A stretch of DNA of 64,000 nucleotides from Pelagibius sp037652055 (GTDB lineage: Bacteria; Pseudomonadota; Alphaproteobacteria; Kiloniellales; Kiloniellaceae): contig NZ_JBBKAH010000003.1 of the NCBI RefSeq assembly GCF_037652055.1, positions 248,001 to 312,000 on the forward strand, in the 5' to 3' direction. Position 1 is the first letter of the stretch; each line of letters opens with the position of its first letter. A program made the translations under genes and the position numbers. Positions 17,361-29,600 of the stretch are shown piece by piece. Below the pieces are notes generated by a model that did no database searches, had not been told where the DNA came from, and worked only from the letters and a program-made list of their open reading frames with translations.

Positions 17361-18715
17361 GGAAACACGCCGAGCAGGCGGCCCCAGAGATAGTGCAGCG
17401 GCGAGAGTACCAGCGTCGCGATGACGAGATAGCGCAGCATCACCCCCATGGCAGCCGAGAGCGGCACGCCGAGAAAGGTCAGTCCCACCAGCACCGGCGG
17501 CGCCTGGAAGGGAAATCCGAAGATAACGAAGGCCGGCACCTGCGCCAGCAGCGCGGCGTCGAGCGGCCAGTGCAGGCTCTCGGCGATGGCACCGGCCAGC
17601 GGCGTGAAGACCGCCGGGATCGCCGGCAGCGTGGTGACCGTCGCCATCAGCATGGCGGTGCCCTGCACCACTGCGTACTTGACCGGATCGCTGAGCCCCG
17701 CGAAGGGCACAACGGCGTCGACCTGGCCCCACAGCAGCGCACCGAGGCCGCTGTGGCTGACCACGCCGCCCAGCCCGATGGAGCCGGCGGCGAAGAACCA
17801 CGGTCCAAAGTTCAGCTTGCCGATCGACTGCGGCGGGATGAGGCCGACGCCCGGCATCAGGCAGAACACCGCGGCGGTAAGACCGATCCAGGCCGAGGAG
17901 ATGCCGTGCAGCTTGTCGGTGGTCCAGAACGCCAGGGTCACCGCCAGCAGGAAGCCGATCTTCACCTGGTCGCGGGTCCAGGGTGCCGGGCGGCTTTCCG
18001 GCAGCACGATGCGTCTCTCACCCGGGAACAGATACAGGACCAGGGTGGGGATCAGCAGGAAAGCGCCGAGGCCCAGGATCGGAAAGTTCAGCGCCAGGTA
18101 TTCGCCGTAGGTCAGCGTGCGGTCGTAGATCGCCTCGGCCGCGCCCATCAGCACCAGGTTCGGCACGTTGGAAGTTATGATGGTGAAGGCCGGCACCACG
18201 GCGCCCAGCACCGTGGCGATGAAAAGGCCGTGACGGCGTGGATCGTTCTCGGCGAAGCCCAGCCGGTCGGCCAGCGCCAGCACCAGCGGCGCCAAGAGCA
18301 GCACGCGGCCCATGGCCGAGGGGATCAGGAAGGACATCATCAGGCCGGTCGCGGCCACCAGCCAAATCAGCGCCGGGTAGGACCGGAGACGCCCGAGCAG
18401 GCGGTCGAACAGCGCATGGCCCATGTCGTGGCGGCCGATGACCTCGCTCAGCACCAGGCCGGCGAACACCAGCCACACCGCCTTGGATTCAAAGCCCGCC
18501 AGGGCCACGTGGTCCGGCGCCAGGCCGGTCAGCAGCAGGGCGGTGAAGAACACCAGGGCCGTGAGCTCCGCCGGGATCGCCAGCGTCGCCCACAGGAAGG
18601 CGGTCAGCACGGCCAGGATCGCGATCGAAACCAGCGGCGCCGCGCCGAGCGCGACGGAGGCCAGGAACACCGCACCGAGCGCGGCGGCAATCGCTCTGCT
18701 GAAGATCTTCGGCAA
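17357..18715 (-). CDS. SLC13-family permease (no RCK domain)
   Basis: 452-residue permease with about 11-12 membrane segments and a signal-anchor-like N-terminus. SLC13-type features: FAGLVLSEVIGR, the SFLIPSAMGRVLLLAPLVLALADRLGF segment, ITSNVPNLVLMGAAEAIY in the first half and TLPAIPAVFTPLAGAIAESL in the second. Unlike the SLC13 protein at 2450-4336 it has no RCK_C domains. Substrate (dicarboxylate, sulfate or other anion) cannot be read from sequence. Convergent with the histidine kinase. Confidence 0.82.
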   Translation of the reverse strand: MPKIFSRAIAAALGAVFLASVALGAAPLVSIAILAVLTAFLWATLAIPAELTALVFFTALLLTGLAPDHVALAGFESKAVWLVFAGLVLSEVIGRHDMGHALFDRLLGRLRSYPALIWLVAATGLMMSFLIPSAMGRVLLLAPLVLALADRLGFAENDPRRHGLFIATVLGAVVPAFTIITSNVPNLVLMGAAEAIYDRTLTYGEYLALNFPILGLGAFLLIPTLVLYLFPGERRIVLPESRPAPWTRDQVKIGFLLAVTLAFWTTDKLHGISSAWIGLTAAVFCLMPGVGLIPPQSIGKLNFGPWFFAAGSIGLGGVVSHSGLGALLWGQVDAVVPFAGLSDPVKYAVVQGTAMLMATVTTLPAIPAVFTPLAGAIAESLHWPLDAALLAQVPAFVIFGFPFQAPPVLVGLTFLGVPLSAAMGVMLRYLVIATLVLSPLHYLWGRLLGVFP

Positions 18716-18963
18716 GGGGAATCCGGTGGCGGGCTAAACCTTTGACTGGGCGGCGATCCTAGCCGCTCCGGCGGCTCTCGACTAGGGCTGCCTTGCGGAG
18801 ACGCAGCCGGCTGGACCGGCCCGCCGCGGAAGATCCGCGCGAAGCCGCATCAGCATGGGTCTCTCTCGCAATGTGGCATTCGCCACGTTATGCGGCGGCA
18901 GAAGGCTCTAGCCTGCGCCCAGGCAGCGATCGCGGAGGCAGGGAAATATGGCGGCAGGCAAGC

Positions 18964-19668
18964 ATGGCGGATGACAGCGGCAAGGGCTACGCGCTGGGGC
19001 GCCTGGTGCTCGACTACATCAAGGCTTTCATGTGGCCGGCGGTCGCGCTGGTCGTCGTCGTCATCTACCAGGACGACGTCCGCCAGATCCTCTCCGAACG
19101 CCAGGTCGACATCTTCGGTCTCAGGATCGGCGAGCGGGTCGAGCAGATCGAATCCCAGACGATGGCGGAGATCGAAGACATCCGGCTGCTGCTGGAGACC
19201 CAGCGTCAGGCGACCGGGGAGGCCGCGCCGAACCCGCAATTGAGCGGCGACATCCAGACCAAGCTGAGCAGTCTGGAGCGCAACCTGTCGCGCGAGATAT
19301 CGCAGGTGCAGGCCGCGCAGCAGGCGCCAGCCCCGGCACCCGCCGGGGTACAGCAGGACCTGGCGGCGGCAGCCGGGGAGAGCCGCGAGGCCCGCGCCGC
19401 CGCCGCCGAGCGGCGCGGCTTCGAGGCGTTGATCGACCGCGACGCCGAGGCCGCCCTGGCGGCCTTCGAGGCGGCACACATCATCTGGCCGGATTATCAC
19501 AACGTCGCGGAGCTGGCACGCACCCTGCGAAACCGCCAGGACCGTCTCGCAGCCCCCGAGAGTCCGGCGTGGACGCAGATCTACCGCGACATCCTCACGC
19601 AGTACTCCTGGGGCCTGCCGCCGGACCTGCGCGCGGCGGTCCGCGCCGAAGTGGCCGGGGCCTACTAG
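18964..19668 (+). CDS. Unknown protein: one TM helix plus coiled coil
   Basis: 234 residues, family not recognised. One N-terminal membrane helix (about 20-36, FMWPAVALVVVVIYQ) is followed by a region with strong coiled-coil character (about 50-145: RVEQIESQTMAEIEDIRLLLETQ, IQTKLSSLERNLSREISQVQAAQQ), an Ala/Pro stretch, and a helical C-terminal part (about 155-210) that could be TPR-like (RRGFEALIDRDAEAALAAFEAAHIIWPDYHNVAELA). The ATG at 18964 was chosen because the protein then begins shortly before the membrane helix; a longer reading from 18793 lacks support. Confidence 0.65.
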   Translation: MADDSGKGYALGRLVLDYIKAFMWPAVALVVVVIYQDDVRQILSERQVDIFGLRIGERVEQIESQTMAEIEDIRLLLETQRQATGEAAPNPQLSGDIQTKLSSLERNLSREISQVQAAQQAPAPAPAGVQQDLAAAAGESREARAAAAERRGFEALIDRDAEAALAAFEAAHIIWPDYHNVAELARTLRNRQDRLAAPESPAWTQIYRDILTQYSWGLPPDLRAAVRAEVAGAY

Positions 19669-19748
19669 CAGGCGGCGGGAAAAGGCGCAGCCTGTGCCCT
19701 TCCTTCGAGCCGGCGCCGACGCGCCGAACCACGCTCTGCGTCATCACC

Positions 19749-21851
<2,103 letters not shown>

Positions 21852-21955
21852 GTCGCCGTCTCCCTTTCCTGATGTGGAACGGCCGGCCACCGACCCGGCG
21901 CCGACACTTGGAGATTCGAACGCAACCCGGGCGTGATGGTTCCTGCACGCGCCAA

Positions 21956-21971
21956 AACAAGAGTCCTTGTT
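21956..21971. promoter_or_regulatory. Inverted repeat in catalase / flavodoxin divergent gap
   Basis: Perfect inverted repeat AACAAG-AGTC-CTTGTT in the 196-base gap between two divergent genes. Position and symmetry suggest an operator, but it matches no consensus I can name. Confidence 0.3.
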
Positions 21972-22047
21972 CTCTCGGCGAGGCGGCACAACCTTAACCT
22001 CATGCCCCTTTCGGGATCTCCGAACCAGCGACGGAGCATGAAGCGCC

Positions 22048-22806
22048 ATGACTCTTACAGCGCAGCAGGAACAACTCTGCAACGACAACCCCACCGACTT
22101 TTCCGACCTGTCGGCCGTGGTCTTCAATTGCACCCTGAAGAAGGCGCCGGCGCAGTCGCACACCCGGGTATTGCTCTCGGTGGTCGAGCAGATCATGAGC
22201 CGCGTCGGCGTTGACGTGGAGAACGTCCACATGGCCTCCCAGCGCGTTCCCTACGGCGTCTATCCCGACATGACCGAGCACGGCTGGGACCATGACGACT
22301 GGCCGCAACTCTGGACCAAGGTTCAGGCAGCCGACATCCTGGTCATCGGCACGCCGATCTGGCTGGGCGAGGAAAGCTCGGTCTGCCGCGTGCTCATCGA
22401 GCGGCTCTACGGCATGTCCGGTGAGTTGAACGACAAAGGCCAGAGCGTCTTCTATGGCAAGACCGGCGGCGCGGTGGTCACCGGCAACGAGGACGGCATC
22501 AAGCATTGCGGCATGACCATCCTCTACGCCCTGCAGCACCTCGGCTGCATGATCCCGCCCCAAGCTGACTGCGGCTGGATCGGCGAGGCCGGCCCCGGTC
22601 CCTCCTACGGCGACGACGTCGACGGCAGACCGGCCGGCTTTGATAACGAATTCACCCAGCGCAACACCACCATCATGGCCTGGAACCTGTTGCACACGGC
22701 GCGCCTGCTTAAGAATGCCGGCGGCCTGCCCAGCCACGGCAACGACCGCAAGGCCTGGGCTGCCGGCTGCCGCTTCGGCTACGAGAACCCCGACTACCGG
22801 GCGTGA
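22048..22806 (+). CDS. Flavodoxin / NADPH-dependent FMN reductase family protein
   Basis: 252-residue cytoplasmic protein with a flavodoxin-like fold: LSAVVFNCTLKKAPAQSHTRVLL (FMN-phosphate loop region), ADILVIGTPIWLGEESSVCRVLIERLYG and KTGGAVVTGNEDGIKHCGMTILYALQHLGCMIPP. Such proteins act as NAD(P)H:quinone or FMN reductases. It is divergent from katE and might be co-regulated with it under oxidative conditions (inference). A strong bidirectional terminator follows. Confidence 0.82.
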   Translation: MTLTAQQEQLCNDNPTDFSDLSAVVFNCTLKKAPAQSHTRVLLSVVEQIMSRVGVDVENVHMASQRVPYGVYPDMTEHGWDHDDWPQLWTKVQAADILVIGTPIWLGEESSVCRVLIERLYGMSGELNDKGQSVFYGKTGGAVVTGNEDGIKHCGMTILYALQHLGCMIPPQADCGWIGEAGPGPSYGDDVDGRPAGFDNEFTQRNTTIMAWNLLHTARLLKNAGGLPSHGNDRKAWAAGCRFGYENPDYRA

Positions 22807-22815
22807 CAAAGAAAA

Positions 22816-22848
22816 AGCCCCGGCGCGGAAACGCCGGGGCTGTTTTCT
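22816..22848. terminator. Bidirectional terminator between flavodoxin gene and xsc
   Basis: Perfect 10-bp stem AGCCCCGGCG/CGCCGGGGCT with a short loop, TGTTTTCTT on the plus side and TTTTTCTTTG when read on the minus strand. It therefore serves both convergent genes. Confidence 0.85.
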
Positions 22849-22896
22849 TCGGCGGCGCGCAGGGGGCTCACTCTCTGCGCCGCCCGCATCACCGCA

Positions 22897-24672
22897 TTAG
22901 GCCGGCGTCTGCGGGCGCATGTCCTTTGCATCGATGCCGGCGACGGCGACCGGCTTCTTCATCGCGTCGCGGCGGAACGGCTCGCCCAGTTCCTGGTTCA
23001 GGATCACCTCGATGAAGGTGGTGACGCCGTCGTCCTGCGCCTTGCAGGCGGCGGCCAGCTCGCGGGTGAGATCTTCCTGAGTCTTCACGGTGACGCCCTT
23101 CAGGCCGCAGCCCTCGGCGACGCGCGCGTAGCTGAGGTGCGGATCGAGCTCGGTGCCGACGAAGTTGTCGTCATACCACAGCGTCGTGTTGCGCTTCTCG
23201 GCGCCCCACTGGTAGTTGCGGAAGATCACCATGGTGATGGCCGGCCACTCCTCGCGGCCGATCGACGACATCTCGTTCATGGAGATGCCGAAGGCGCCGT
23301 CGCCGGCGAAGCCCACCACCGGCACGTCGGGGCAGCCGATCTTGGCGCCGATGATCGAGGGGAAGCCGTAGCCGCAGGGGCCGAAGAGGCCCGGCGCCAG
23401 GTACTTGCGGCCTTGCTCAAAGGTCGGATAGGCGTTGCCGATGGCGCAGTTGTTGCCGATGTCCGAGGAGATGATGGCGTCCTTCGGCAGGCCCGCCTGG
23501 ATGGCCCGCCAGGCTTGGCGCGGCGACATGCGGTCGGCGTCGCGCTGGCGCGCGCGCTCGTTCCAGGTGGTGCCGGGATCGTCGTCCTCGTGGTCCATCG
23601 AGGAAAGCGCCTGCAGCCAGGCCGACTTGGTCTGGTGGATCAGCGCCTTGCGCTCCTCGCGCCCGGCATTGCCGGCATCGGGCGACAGCTGCGCCAGAAT
23701 CTGCTCGGCGACCAGCTTGGCGTCGCCCTGGATGCCGACGGAGACCTTCTTGGTGAGGCCGATGCGGTCGGCATTGATGTCGACCTGGATGATCGCCGCT
23801 GACTTCGGCCAATAGTCGATGCCGTAGCCGGGCAGCGTCGAGAAAGGATTGAGCCGCGTGCCCAGAGCCAGCACCACGTCGGCCTTGGCGATCAATTCCA
23901 TCGCCGCCTTGGAGCCGTTGTAGCCGAGCGGTCCGACAGACAGCGGATGCGAGCCGGGGAAGGCGTCGTTGTGCTGGTAGCCGCAGCACACCGGCGCGTC
24001 GAGCCGCTCGGCCAGGGCCTTTGAGGCCGCAATGGCGCCGGCGAGGATCACGCCGGCACCGTTCAGGATGACCGGGAACTTGGCCTTGGACAGGATCGCC
24101 GCCGCCTCGGCGATGGCGCGCTTGCCGCCGGCCGGACGCTCCAGGCGCACGATCTGCGGCAATTCGATGTCGATCACCTGGGTCCAGTAGTCGCGCGGCA
24201 CATTGATCTGCGCCGGCGCCGAGCCGCGCCAGGCCTTCTCGATGACGCGGTTCAGCACCTCGGCGATGCGCGAGGCGTCGCGCACCTCCTCCTGGTAGCA
24301 CACCATCTCGCGGAACATAGGCATCTGGTCGACTTCCTGGAAGCCGCCCTGGCCGATGGTTCTGTTGGCCGCCTGCGGCGTCACCAGCAGCATCGGCGTG
24401 TGGTTCCAGTAGGCGGTCTTCACGGCGGTGACGAAGCCGGTAACGCCGGGGCCGTTCTGGGCGATGGCCATGGCCATCTTGCCGGTCGAGCGGGTGTAGC
24501 CGTCGCAGATCAGGCCGCCGTTGGTTTCGTGGGCGACGTCCCAGAACTTGATTCCGGCCTGGGGGAAGAGGTCCGAGATCGGCATGAAGGCCGAGCCGAT
24601 GATCCCGAAGCCGTGCTGGATGCCGTGCATCTGCAGCACCTTCACGAAGGCTTCCTCGGTCGTCATTTTCAT
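22897..24672 (-). CDS. xsc: Sulfoacetaldehyde acetyltransferase
   Basis: 591-residue thiamine-diphosphate enzyme that converts sulfoacetaldehyde and phosphate to acetyl phosphate and sulfite, the central step in taurine and other C2-sulfonate breakdown. Full-length match to Xsc: MKMTTEEAFVKVLQMHGI at the start, GQNGPGVTGF, GFQEVDQMPMFREMVCYQEEVRD, GYQHNDAFPGSHPLSVGPLG, GNNCAIGNAYP, the ThDP-binding GFAGDGAFGISMNEMSSIGRE...IVIFRNYQWGAEKRNT-like region, and EPFRRDAMKKPV at the end. GAGGAA precedes ATG by about 10 bases. No taurine transporter, dehydrogenase or phosphate acetyltransferase gene is next to it. Confidence 0.95.
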   Translation of the reverse strand: MKMTTEEAFVKVLQMHGIQHGFGIIGSAFMPISDLFPQAGIKFWDVAHETNGGLICDGYTRSTGKMAMAIAQNGPGVTGFVTAVKTAYWNHTPMLLVTPQAANRTIGQGGFQEVDQMPMFREMVCYQEEVRDASRIAEVLNRVIEKAWRGSAPAQINVPRDYWTQVIDIELPQIVRLERPAGGKRAIAEAAAILSKAKFPVILNGAGVILAGAIAASKALAERLDAPVCCGYQHNDAFPGSHPLSVGPLGYNGSKAAMELIAKADVVLALGTRLNPFSTLPGYGIDYWPKSAAIIQVDINADRIGLTKKVSVGIQGDAKLVAEQILAQLSPDAGNAGREERKALIHQTKSAWLQALSSMDHEDDDPGTTWNERARQRDADRMSPRQAWRAIQAGLPKDAIISSDIGNNCAIGNAYPTFEQGRKYLAPGLFGPCGYGFPSIIGAKIGCPDVPVVGFAGDGAFGISMNEMSSIGREEWPAITMVIFRNYQWGAEKRNTTLWYDDNFVGTELDPHLSYARVAEGCGLKGVTVKTQEDLTRELAAACKAQDDGVTTFIEVILNQELGEPFRRDAMKKPVAVAGIDAKDMRPQTPA

Positions 24673-25024
24673 TGGATGAGATTCCTCTTCCCTGGGTTCT
24701 TCTGGGGATCGTTCCGTCAGGATCGCTCCGTCATGCAGCGCCCCGCCGCGCGGCTGCGCGTAAGCTGCCCCTGGTATAGGGCAAGCCCTGGCCCCGTCCC
24801 AAGAGCCAGATGAGCCAGCCCTATGGAGCCAAGAAGAGGCCCCTTTCCGCAATAGCGATGATTCGATTTCCCATACATCGAGAATCCAGTCCAAAGATCG
24901 GGGTCAACCGTGGCCTCTGGCTGCCGGCGGGACGCCTGTCACGAAATTGACCGGGACCTTGGGTAGGCTCCCCACCGGGCGCCCCTCCGGCCGTCCCAGT
25001 CCCTAGTGTCCTGGAGCGTCTTTC
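24673..25024. other. Divergent intergenic region, xsc / pyruvate kinase-like
   Basis: 352 bases without a gene. It holds the promoters of xsc (left) and the pyruvate kinase-like gene (right) and a short tandem repeat at 24707-24733. Nothing else stands out. Confidence 0.5.
24707..24733. repeat. Tandem 13-mer upstream of xsc
   Basis: GATCGTTCCGTCA followed one base later by GATCGCTCCGTCA (period 14, one mismatch), 35-61 bases upstream of the xsc start. It could be a regulator-binding direct repeat or part of the leader. No consensus is recognised. Confidence 0.4.
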
Positions 25025-26497
25025 ATGTCCGATATCGCCGAGCTCTCGCGTCAGATCGACAGCCTGCTGTCGGAGGTAAGTCGCGAGGGCGACGCCCGCG
25101 CCGCGGGCTGGCAATCCTGCATCGAGCACCCGGATTTCGCCGAAAGCGCGCGCAACCTGGCGCATTACCTGGCGCTGCGCCACCGCGATCTGCGGCCGCT
25201 GCAGCGCCCGCTGATGCAGCTCGGCCTTTCCTCGCTCGGTCGCCTGGAAAGCCGCGTGCTGCCCGGCCTGCGGGCGGTGCGCGGCGCGCTCGCGGCCCTG
25301 GCCGGGCGGCCTGCCGAGGTCGAGCCCGCACCGGATGCCTTCTTCGCCGGCGAGGCGCGCCTGGCGGAGCGTTCCCGCGCGGTCTTTGGCCCGCCCAATC
25401 CCAACCGCCCTGTCAGCCTGCTGGTCACCTGTCCTGCCACGGCGGCTGAGGACCCGTCCTTCATGCTGGAACTCGCCGCGCGCGGCGTCGAGGCCCTGCG
25501 CATCAACTGTGCGCACGACGACGCCGCAGCCTGGCAGCGGATGATCGACCACGCGCGGGCCGCCGAGCGCGCCACCGGGCGGCGGTTCAAGATCCTCATG
25601 GATCTCGCCGGTCCCAAGATCCGGACCGGCGCGGTCCGCCTGCCGCGGAAGGAAAAGCGCATTGCCAGGGACGACCTGCTGGCCGTCGTGCCCCCGGGCG
25701 GGCTCGACGCCATCGACGTCGCCATCAAGGCCTTCGCGGTCGAGTGCACTCTGCCCCAGGCGCTGGCGGCGGCGCGCCCGGGCCATCGCCTCTTCGTCGA
25801 CGACGGCAAGCTCGGCGCCGTGGTCGAGAGCGTCGCCGACTGGGGCTTTCTCGCCCGCGTCACCCGCGCCGAAGACAAGGGCCTGCGCCTGAAGTCGGAG
25901 AAAGGCCTGAATTTCCCCGACAGCGACCTGCAGGTCGCCGCCCTGACCGACAAGGACCGCGGCGACCTTGATTTCGTCGCGGCTCACGCCGACGGCATCG
26001 GCTTCTCCTTCGTGCAGTCCGCCGGGGACGTCGCATTGCTGCAGGCCGCGCTCGCCGATCGCCGGCCCGACGACTGGCGCGAACTCTCCCTCATCCTGAA
26101 GATCGAAACGCCGCGCGCGGTGAGGAATCTGCCGGACATTCTGGTGCAGGCAGCGGGACGTCAGCCGACCGCCATCATGATCGCGCGCGGCGATCTCGCC
26201 GTGGAGATCGGTTTCGCCCGCCTGGCCGAGATGCAGGAGGAAATCCTGTGGATCGGCGAGGCCGCCCACGTACCGGTGATCTGGGCGACCCAGGTGCTGG
26301 AACATCTCATCAAGAAGGGCACGCCCTCGCGCGGTGAAATGACCGACGCCGCCATGGCCGCCCGGGCCGAATGCGTCATGCTGAACAAGGGGCCCTACCT
26401 GCTGGACGCCATCGCCGAGCTCGACACCCTGCTGGGCCGTATGGAGGAGAACCAGCACAAGAAAACGCCCCAACTGCGCGCTCTGCGGAGCTGGTAG
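25025..26497 (+). CDS. Atypical pyruvate kinase with N-terminal helical extension
   Basis: 490 residues. Residues 1-125 are a helical extension (ESARNLAHYLALRHRDLRPLQRPLMQLGLSSLGRLESRVL...). The rest is a pyruvate kinase barrel plus B domain: VTCPATAAEDPSFMLELAARGVEALRINCAHDD, ILMDLAGPKIRTG, KGLNFPDSDLQVAALTDKD, LILKIETPRAVRNL (catalytic Lys), MIARGDLAVEIG (metal Asp) and WATQVLEHLIKKGTPSRGEMTDAA. The usual C-terminal allosteric domain is absent. At the potassium site the canonical NFSH and DTKGP become NCAH and DLAGP, so monovalent-cation use probably differs. It may catalyse the standard reaction or a related phosphotransfer. Confidence 0.8.
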   Translation: MSDIAELSRQIDSLLSEVSREGDARAAGWQSCIEHPDFAESARNLAHYLALRHRDLRPLQRPLMQLGLSSLGRLESRVLPGLRAVRGALAALAGRPAEVEPAPDAFFAGEARLAERSRAVFGPPNPNRPVSLLVTCPATAAEDPSFMLELAARGVEALRINCAHDDAAAWQRMIDHARAAERATGRRFKILMDLAGPKIRTGAVRLPRKEKRIARDDLLAVVPPGGLDAIDVAIKAFAVECTLPQALAAARPGHRLFVDDGKLGAVVESVADWGFLARVTRAEDKGLRLKSEKGLNFPDSDLQVAALTDKDRGDLDFVAAHADGIGFSFVQSAGDVALLQAALADRRPDDWRELSLILKIETPRAVRNLPDILVQAAGRQPTAIMIARGDLAVEIGFARLAEMQEEILWIGEAAHVPVIWATQVLEHLIKKGTPSRGEMTDAAMAARAECVMLNKGPYLLDAIAELDTLLGRMEENQHKKTPQLRALRSW

Positions 26498-26652
26498 CGC
26501 GCCGCCCCAGCCGGGTATGGGAATTTGGTCCCCTGCCCTGGGCGGATTGCGAGTCCACTCCGCCTGAGGTTTTGCGCTAGGCTCTGATCAAACGCGGTAG
26601 CGGCCCGTCAGGACGGCGGCCGAAGGGCGGAAGATCAGGGAGGACCAGCGCC

Positions 26653-29600
26653 TTGACTGACAAGTCGGACAAGACGGACACGGCGACGGGCCGCAGCAAG
26701 CCGGCAAGCGCAGCCTCCTCCCCCCACGCCCGGCGGCGGCGACTGGCGATCCGTGCGGGCATCGGCACCGGCATTGCCGTTGTCCTTTTCGTCCTGGTGG
26801 TCTTCGTGCTGCCCACCCCGCTGGCGCGCTACGTCATCGAATCCCAGTTGGAAGAACTGGGTATCCAGCACGACGGCATCGACACGGTCGATATCGACCT
26901 CTGGAACAGCGAAGTGCGCGCCGGTCCGGTGACCTTCCACGCGGGCGAGGCGCAGCAGGGTCAACTCGGCGAGACCGGCTTCGACTATAGCTTCAAGCAG
27001 CTCTTCGAAGGCCGTGCCTTCGTGCGCACCTTCTTTCTGAAGGGCGTCGACCTTTACATCACGCGGCTGGAGGACGGCGCTATCGAGATCAACGGAATCA
27101 ACCTGCGCGACCTCGCCGCTGCCAATGGGGAAGAAGAGGAAACAATCTCAGCGGAGCGCGAAGAGGAAACCGAAGGCGGATCGGACTTTGGCTTCGGCGG
27201 CGACAATTTTGAGTTCTCCGATAGCCGCCTTGTCTTCGAAGATCTCAGCGGCGGCACGCTGACCATCGACCTTCAGCGCATGACTCTGGAAAGACTGCGC
27301 AGCTGGACGCCCGACGAACCGACGACCTTCGCACTGCAGGGCCGCCTGAACGACATCGACCTTACCCTCGACGGCACCATCATTCCCCTCGGCGATCCTC
27401 TGGTCGCCACACTGAGCACGCGCGCGGAGGGAATCACGCTGGACCGCATCGCGCGCTTCATCGGGCCGACAGGCCTCGCGCGGCAGAACGGCACCGTCGT
27501 GACGGAAGTGCGTTACGACTACTCAATCTTCGGCGACGGCCGCCTGGAAGGGACGGTAGACGGAACCTACCATCTCAAAGACTTCGATATCGCCACGGAA
27601 ACCGGCGAGACCGTCACCCTTGACGACGCCACCCTGAAGGTCGACCTGCGCCAACAGCTGCAGCCGGACAGCAGCGCCACGGCAACCGGGCAGTTCAGGC
27701 TGACCGGCGGCAAACTGACCTTTGCCACCGCCACCGGCGATGCTTTGGAGATCGGTGCAGTGGACCTCGCCGTCGACAGCCTGGACTTCGAGAAGGGCGC
27801 CCAGCTGCGCCAAGGCACGACGAGCGAAACCCGCCAGGAAGCGGCGCCGGGCGGTGGGCCGGCATCCAGCATCGTTCAGTTGCTGATCGGCTGGGCGCGG
27901 CAGCTGGGCGAAGACGCCCTGCGGCACCACCTCTCGGCCGATGGCGAACCGACCCTCACCCTCAAAGACGGTCTGCTGCGCGTCGCCGCCCGTGATGGCG
28001 TACCCGGGCAGGAACTCAGCTTCGATCAGGTCAGCGTCCATCTGGGCGAGGTGGCGAGCCAGGCGCTCGACACCGGCTGGGTTGCCAACGGCTCCCTCGA
28101 CACCGTGATCTCGGGCCTGCGCCTGGCGGTGGAGAACGGCCGGGCCGAGATGAACCTCGCCGAATTCCGCGCCAATTCTCGCGCCATCGATTTCGACCTG
28201 ACGCCGGAGGAGACGGCGCTGAACTTCGACTTCGCCGTCGCGCTCCAGGGGCTCGCGGCCAAGGACGACCAGGGTACCGCGCTCGACCTCGACAGTTTCT
28301 CCCTCACCACCGACCGCTTCCGCATCGGCGAGACGCCGAGCGACGAAGAGGCCGGCGGGCCGCTGACCGTCGGCCTCAAGGGTCTGGCGGCGACCCTGCC
28401 GGGCGATGCCGGCGCTGTCACGCTGACCGGCGACAGCTTGGCGCTCGACCTCCCGACCTTCACGCTGACCGGCAAGCAGGGCGAAGCGGCCCGGGTCGCC
28501 GGCAGCCTGGAACTGACCGGATTGTCGGTGGATCGCGGTGGGAACGCCCCGCTCTCCTTCTCGCTTGCGAGCACACGCAGCGACCTGCAGGACGTGAGGG
28601 TCGCCCCCTTGAACAAACAGGCGACGGTCGAGGGCGGCCTCGCCACGCAGCTGTCCGGCGTCACGCTCTCAGCCGGCGCCGCCCCTGAAGCGTTCTCGCT
28701 GTCGATCGACTCCCTCGAGAACGAGCTGGCCGGACTGAAGGCCTCCGGCTTCGACACTGCGGCGCCCGGCGTCACCCTCGCCACCGAGACCCGCCTCGCG
28801 GGCCTCGCGGCGCGTCTGCCGCTGCCCGGTGGCGAAATGGCGGAGGCGTCGGTGGCGACACTGCAGGCGCCGCTCACCGAGCTCGCTTTCGCGGACGGCG
28901 CCGTGCGCGCCGAGGGCGCGGTGGAGGTGACCGGCATCGCGGCGCACACCGGCGGTGAGACACCGCAGAGCGTCGACCTCGCCGGCCTCTCGATCACCGG
29001 CCTCAGCGGCAACTCTGCCGAGGGTGCGGCGGTCGAACAGATCGCGCTCGGCGAGCTGACCGCGAAGCTCGCCCTGCCCCTGCCGGGCATGGCCGAAAGC
29101 GCGACCGCCTCAAGCGAGACCACGGCGGCCCAAACCGACTCTGCGCAGGCGGCGACGGCGCCGGACGACGCCGCGCCCGCCGGCTTCGACATGCAGTTCA
29201 AGCTGGGCACGCTGACGCTGGCAGCGGGTTCGACGATCGAGATCACCGACCGCAGTGTCGAGCCGCCGCTGCAGGCGAACATCATGCTGGAGGAACTGAA
29301 GGCCGGTCCCTTCGATACCGCCGCGCCGGAGACCCGCACCGACATCGTCCTGGCGCTTGCCGTGAACGAAACATCGAAGGTGCAGCTGCAGGGTTGGGGG
29401 GCGCCGCTGAAGACGAAGCCCGACTTCGAGCTGTCCTCCCAGATCGACGGTCTGCTCTTGGCCATACTCTCGCCCTATGCGGCAAAGATGACCGGCGTGA
29501 ACATCGAAAGCGGCGAACTCACCGCTGCGATTGATGCCAACGCCGCCGAAGGCGACCTGGGTGGTGCGATCGATCTTCGCATAGACGATCTTTTCGTGAC

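Noticed and set aside
17393..18745. 450-codon plus-strand open frame
   Set aside because: Antisense shadow of the second SLC13 permease with biased composition.
21852..22232. N-terminal extension of the catalase to 22232
   Set aside because: Overlaps the divergent flavodoxin gene; a good ribosome site supports 21851.
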